The notes beneath the pieces were generated by a model. That model saw only the letters and a list, made by a program, of their open reading frames with translations. It was not told the DNA's origin and made no database searches. This document shows, piece by piece, positions 5,194 through 6,199 of a stretch of DNA of 6,199 nucleotides. Numbering within the stretch: position 1 is the first letter of the stretch; each line of letters opens with the position of its first letter. This DNA is from JAEHDI01 sp035455185 (GTDB lineage: Bacteria > Acidobacteriota > Terriglobia > Bryobacterales > Bryobacteraceae), in the NCBI GenBank assembly GCA_035455185.1, contig DATIFQ010000097.1:1-6199 (forward strand), given 5' to 3'. Both the position numbers and the translations under genes were made by a program.

Positions 5194-5234
5194 TGAAAGC
5201 TGATCGCTGACAGCTGACACCGAAGCGTGACACC
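5194..5234 (+). repeat. Heptad repeat cluster 4, upstream of the DinB-like gene
   Basis: TGAAAGC, TGATCGC, TGACAGC, TGACACC (5194-5221) are four consecutive 7-base units, followed after GAAGCG by another TGACACC (5228-5234). The orientation is the same as in the other three clusters. The array ends ten bases before the ribosome binding site of the DinB-like gene. Confidence 0.7.
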
Positions 5235-5243
5235 ATAATCGAA

Positions 5244-5250
5244 GGGAGGA
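5244..5250 (+). promoter_or_regulatory. Shine-Dalgarno site of the DinB-like gene
   Basis: GGGAGGA ends 11 bases before ATG 5262, slightly long but strong, and supports that start. Confidence 0.6.
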
Positions 5251-5261
5251 AGCACTGGCAC

Positions 5262-5705
5262 ATGATCGAACTGGCAGCGGAATTGCGGACCGTCGTGGAA
5301 CGAGCGGCAGTTCGCTTCAGGAGCCTGCGCGAGGACGACGTCACCCGAGACTTGGGTGCGGGTCGGTGGGTGAAGAAGGAAATCCTCGGCCATTTGATCG
5401 ACTCGGCCGCCAACAACCATCAGCGGTTTGTTCGAGCGCAGTTCACGTGGCCGTTTGTCTGGCCCGGGTACGATCAGCAAACCTGGGTGCCCCTGCACCA
5501 CTATCGTGATCGTCCGTGGACGGAGGTGGTGGATCTGTGGGTGGCTTTGAACCGCCACGTGGCGGCGGTCATCGAATTCGTACCGGTCGAGAAGCTGCAA
5601 ACACCTTGCACGATCGGCGATTATGAGCCGGCCTCGCTCGAATGGTGGATGCGCGACTACCTCCGCCATCTGAAGCACCATCTGGAGCAGTTCGAGGTCG
5701 CCTGA
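5262..5705 (+). CDS. DinB-like metalloprotein
   Basis: A 147-residue protein of the DinB/YfiT-like four-helix superfamily (DinB_2 type). This family is unrelated to the E. coli DNA polymerase IV that is also called DinB. Members bind a divalent metal through three histidines; some are thiol transferases (mycothiol- or bacillithiol-dependent), and the Bacillus founder is DNA-damage inducible. The signature GRWVKKEILGHLIDSAANNHQRF places H44 at the end of helix 1-2, and YLRHLKHHLEQF near the C-terminus supplies H136 and H140. These are the expected three ligands, so the metal site looks intact. WWMRDYLRHLKHH is the usual last helix. The gene has a good ribosome binding site, diverges from OsmC and converges on alkB. 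Its thiol substrate or reaction cannot be inferred. Confidence 0.92.
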   Translation: MIELAAELRTVVERAAVRFRSLREDDVTRDLGAGRWVKKEILGHLIDSAANNHQRFVRAQFTWPFVWPGYDQQTWVPLHHYRDRPWTEVVDLWVALNRHVAAVIEFVPVEKLQTPCTIGDYEPASLEWWMRDYLRHLKHHLEQFEVA

Positions 5706-5717
5706 AACACCGCGGTT

Positions 5718-5778
5718 GTTTTGTGGCGCAGGCCATCGTTTTCCGTGGCCTGCGACGGCGGCAGACGACAAAAGGCGA
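5718..5778. repeat. 61-bp palindromic element, copy 1
   Basis: Identical at 60 of 61 positions to 5807-5867 (C5762 versus T5851). The core is a perfect 9-bp stem, CGCAGGCCA (5727-5735) with TGGCCTGCG (5746-5754), over a 10-base loop TCGTTTTCCG. Outer arms TTTTGT (5719-5724) and ACAAAA (5768-5773) are also inverse complements. It resembles REP- or MITE-like extragenic palindromes. It lies between the converging DinB-like and alkB genes and has no T-tract directly after the stem. Confidence 0.85.
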
Positions 5779-5782
5779 GGTC

Positions 5783-5804
5783 GTTTTGTGGACAAAAGGC
5801 GAGG
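5783..5804. repeat. Internally deleted copy of the palindromic element
   Basis: GTTTTGTGG (5783-5791) is joined directly to ACAAAAGGCGAGG (5792-5804). Compared with the flanking copies it lacks exactly the 41 bases corresponding to 5727-5767, including the whole hairpin. What remains is the compact inverted repeat TTTTGT-GG-ACAAAA. Confidence 0.75.
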
Positions 5805-5806
5805 CC

Positions 5807-5867
5807 GTTTTGTGGCGCAGGCCATCGTTTTCCGTGGCCTGCGACGGCGGTAGACGACAAAAGGCGA
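5807..5867. repeat. 61-bp palindromic element, copy 2
   Basis: Second full copy, 89 bp downstream of copy 1, with stems at 5816-5824 and 5835-5843. Identity ends at both borders at the same positions in both copies. The remaining 43 bases to the alkB stop (5868-5910) hold no feature beyond a GGCGATCGCC palindrome at 5863-5872. Confidence 0.85.
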
Positions 5868-5910
5868 TCGCCGGCCCCACAAGACATAAGGTCCCGAGAT
5901 GGCAACGATA

Positions 5911-6199
5911 TCAGAACACCTTTCGGAACGTAAGATTGATGCGAGCGTTGCCTGTCAGCGGATGCTGCCCGTCCTTGAGCGGAGCGACGCCGTGATAGAC
6001 GAAACGCGCCGGACCGCCCCACACCGCAACGTCGCCGTTTTCGACGCGTAGGCGGCGCACCGGATCGGAGCGGCGTTTGCCGCCCCAGAGGAATACGGCA
6101 GGCAGGCCCAGCGAGACGGAGACAATCGGAGCCCAGGCATCCTTCTCGTCACGATCTTGATGAAGGCCGAGCTTGGCCCCTGCGATGTAGCGGTTGATC
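5911..6199 (-). CDS. alkB: AlkB-type 2-oxoglutarate/Fe(II) DNA dealkylase, C-terminal part
   Basis: The last 95 residues of an AlkB protein; the N-terminal part lies beyond the window end. AlkB uses Fe(II) and 2-oxoglutarate to remove methyl groups from 1-methyladenine and 3-methylcytosine in DNA and RNA. The fragment opens INRYIAGAKLGLHQDRDE, with the iron ligands His and Asp of the HxD motif, then has APIVSVSLGLPAVFLWGG, GDVAVWGGPARFVYHG with the second iron-binding His, and ends HPLTGNARINLTFRKVF, which holds the two arginines (RxxxxxF-R region) that bind 2-oxoglutarate. This block matches what I recall of E. coli AlkB very closely, so all visible catalytic residues are present. The stop TGA is at 5913-5911. 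The gene converges on the DinB-like gene across 205 bp of repeat-containing DNA; its promoter is outside the window. Confidence 0.96.
   Translation of the reverse strand, partial: INRYIAGAKLGLHQDRDEKDAWAPIVSVSLGLPAVFLWGGKRRSDPVRRLRVENGDVAVWGGPARFVYHGVAPLKDGQHPLTGNARINLTFRKVF

Noticed and set aside
5214..5239. Promoter CTGACA to CATAAT before the DinB-like gene
   Set aside because: Spacing is 14 bases (or 21 with the previous CTGACA), outside the normal range, and the start would fall within the ribosome binding site.
5096..5416. N-terminal extension of OsmC to give 273 residues
   Set aside because: The added 107 residues are antisense to the DinB-like gene and repeat DNA and have no similarity to the family; the start at 5095 gives a normal length.
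5727..5754. Palindrome as an intrinsic terminator for the DinB-like gene
   Set aside because: The stem is strong but no T-run follows on either strand, and the two-copy structure points to a repeat element instead.
5718..5867. CRISPR array
   Set aside because: Only two full repeats of 61 bp with one truncated unit, no regular unique spacers and no cas genes.
5863..5872. HIP1-like palindrome GGCGATCGCC
   Set aside because: A single occurrence in GC-rich DNA is expected by chance and does not indicate a cyanobacterial genome.
5004..5882. 292-codon minus-strand open frame
   Set aside because: It runs through the palindromic repeats, antisense to the DinB-like gene, and through the CACGAAGG repeat; the translated repeats give Arg-rich and Glu-rich strings, not a domain.

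Overview
The window is GC-rich bacterial chromosomal DNA, densely coding and with SD-type ribosome binding sites at several genes. The set of families (GAF/PAS sensor kinase with a NarL-type regulator, OsmC, DinB, AlkB, a small conserved alpha/beta protein), together with abundant short intergenic repeats (TGANNGC heptads, a CACGAAGG-type repeat, a CGCAGGGAGCGG repeat and a palindromic element), reminds me most of Acidobacteriota of the Solibacter/Bryobacter kind. That placement is an inference from style; no rRNA or taxonomic marker gene is present.

Layout. Positions 1-134 hold the C-terminus of an Fe/Mn superoxide dismutase. A repeat-rich gap of 208 bp follows. Positions 343-2986 are a two-component operon: a GAF-PAS-PAS-HisKA_3-HATPase sensor kinase overlapping by 29 bp a NarL/FixJ response regulator. 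A 345-bp gene-free stretch (2987-3331) with two strong hairpins and a TATAAT box leads to a 105-residue conserved protein of unknown function (3332-3649). Two alternative hairpins separate it from a GNAT-like acetyltransferase (3764-4576), which converges on an OsmC-family gene on the minus strand (4595-5095). OsmC is divergent from a DinB-like metalloprotein gene (5262-5705). That gene converges on the 3' part of alkB (minus strand, 5911 to the window end), with a duplicated palindromic repeat lying between the two.

How the genes fit together. SOD, OsmC, a DinB-like protein and AlkB are all families linked to oxidative stress, thiol chemistry or DNA alkylation, so the window looks like a loose stress-protection neighbourhood rather than one operon (strands alternate). 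The signal sensed by the two-component system is unknown; its kinase has two vicinal cysteine pairs around the ATP lid, which would be compatible with a redox input but do not show one.

No mobile element with a transposase, CRISPR array, tRNA or rRNA was seen. The most unusual content is in the non-coding DNA. Four clusters of a period-7 repeat, all in the same orientation, sit at gene boundaries; because the period is 7, consecutive TGA triplets fall in all three reading frames, and in two cases the repeat supplies a gene's own stop codon. A 61-bp palindromic element is present twice, with an internally deleted third copy between them.
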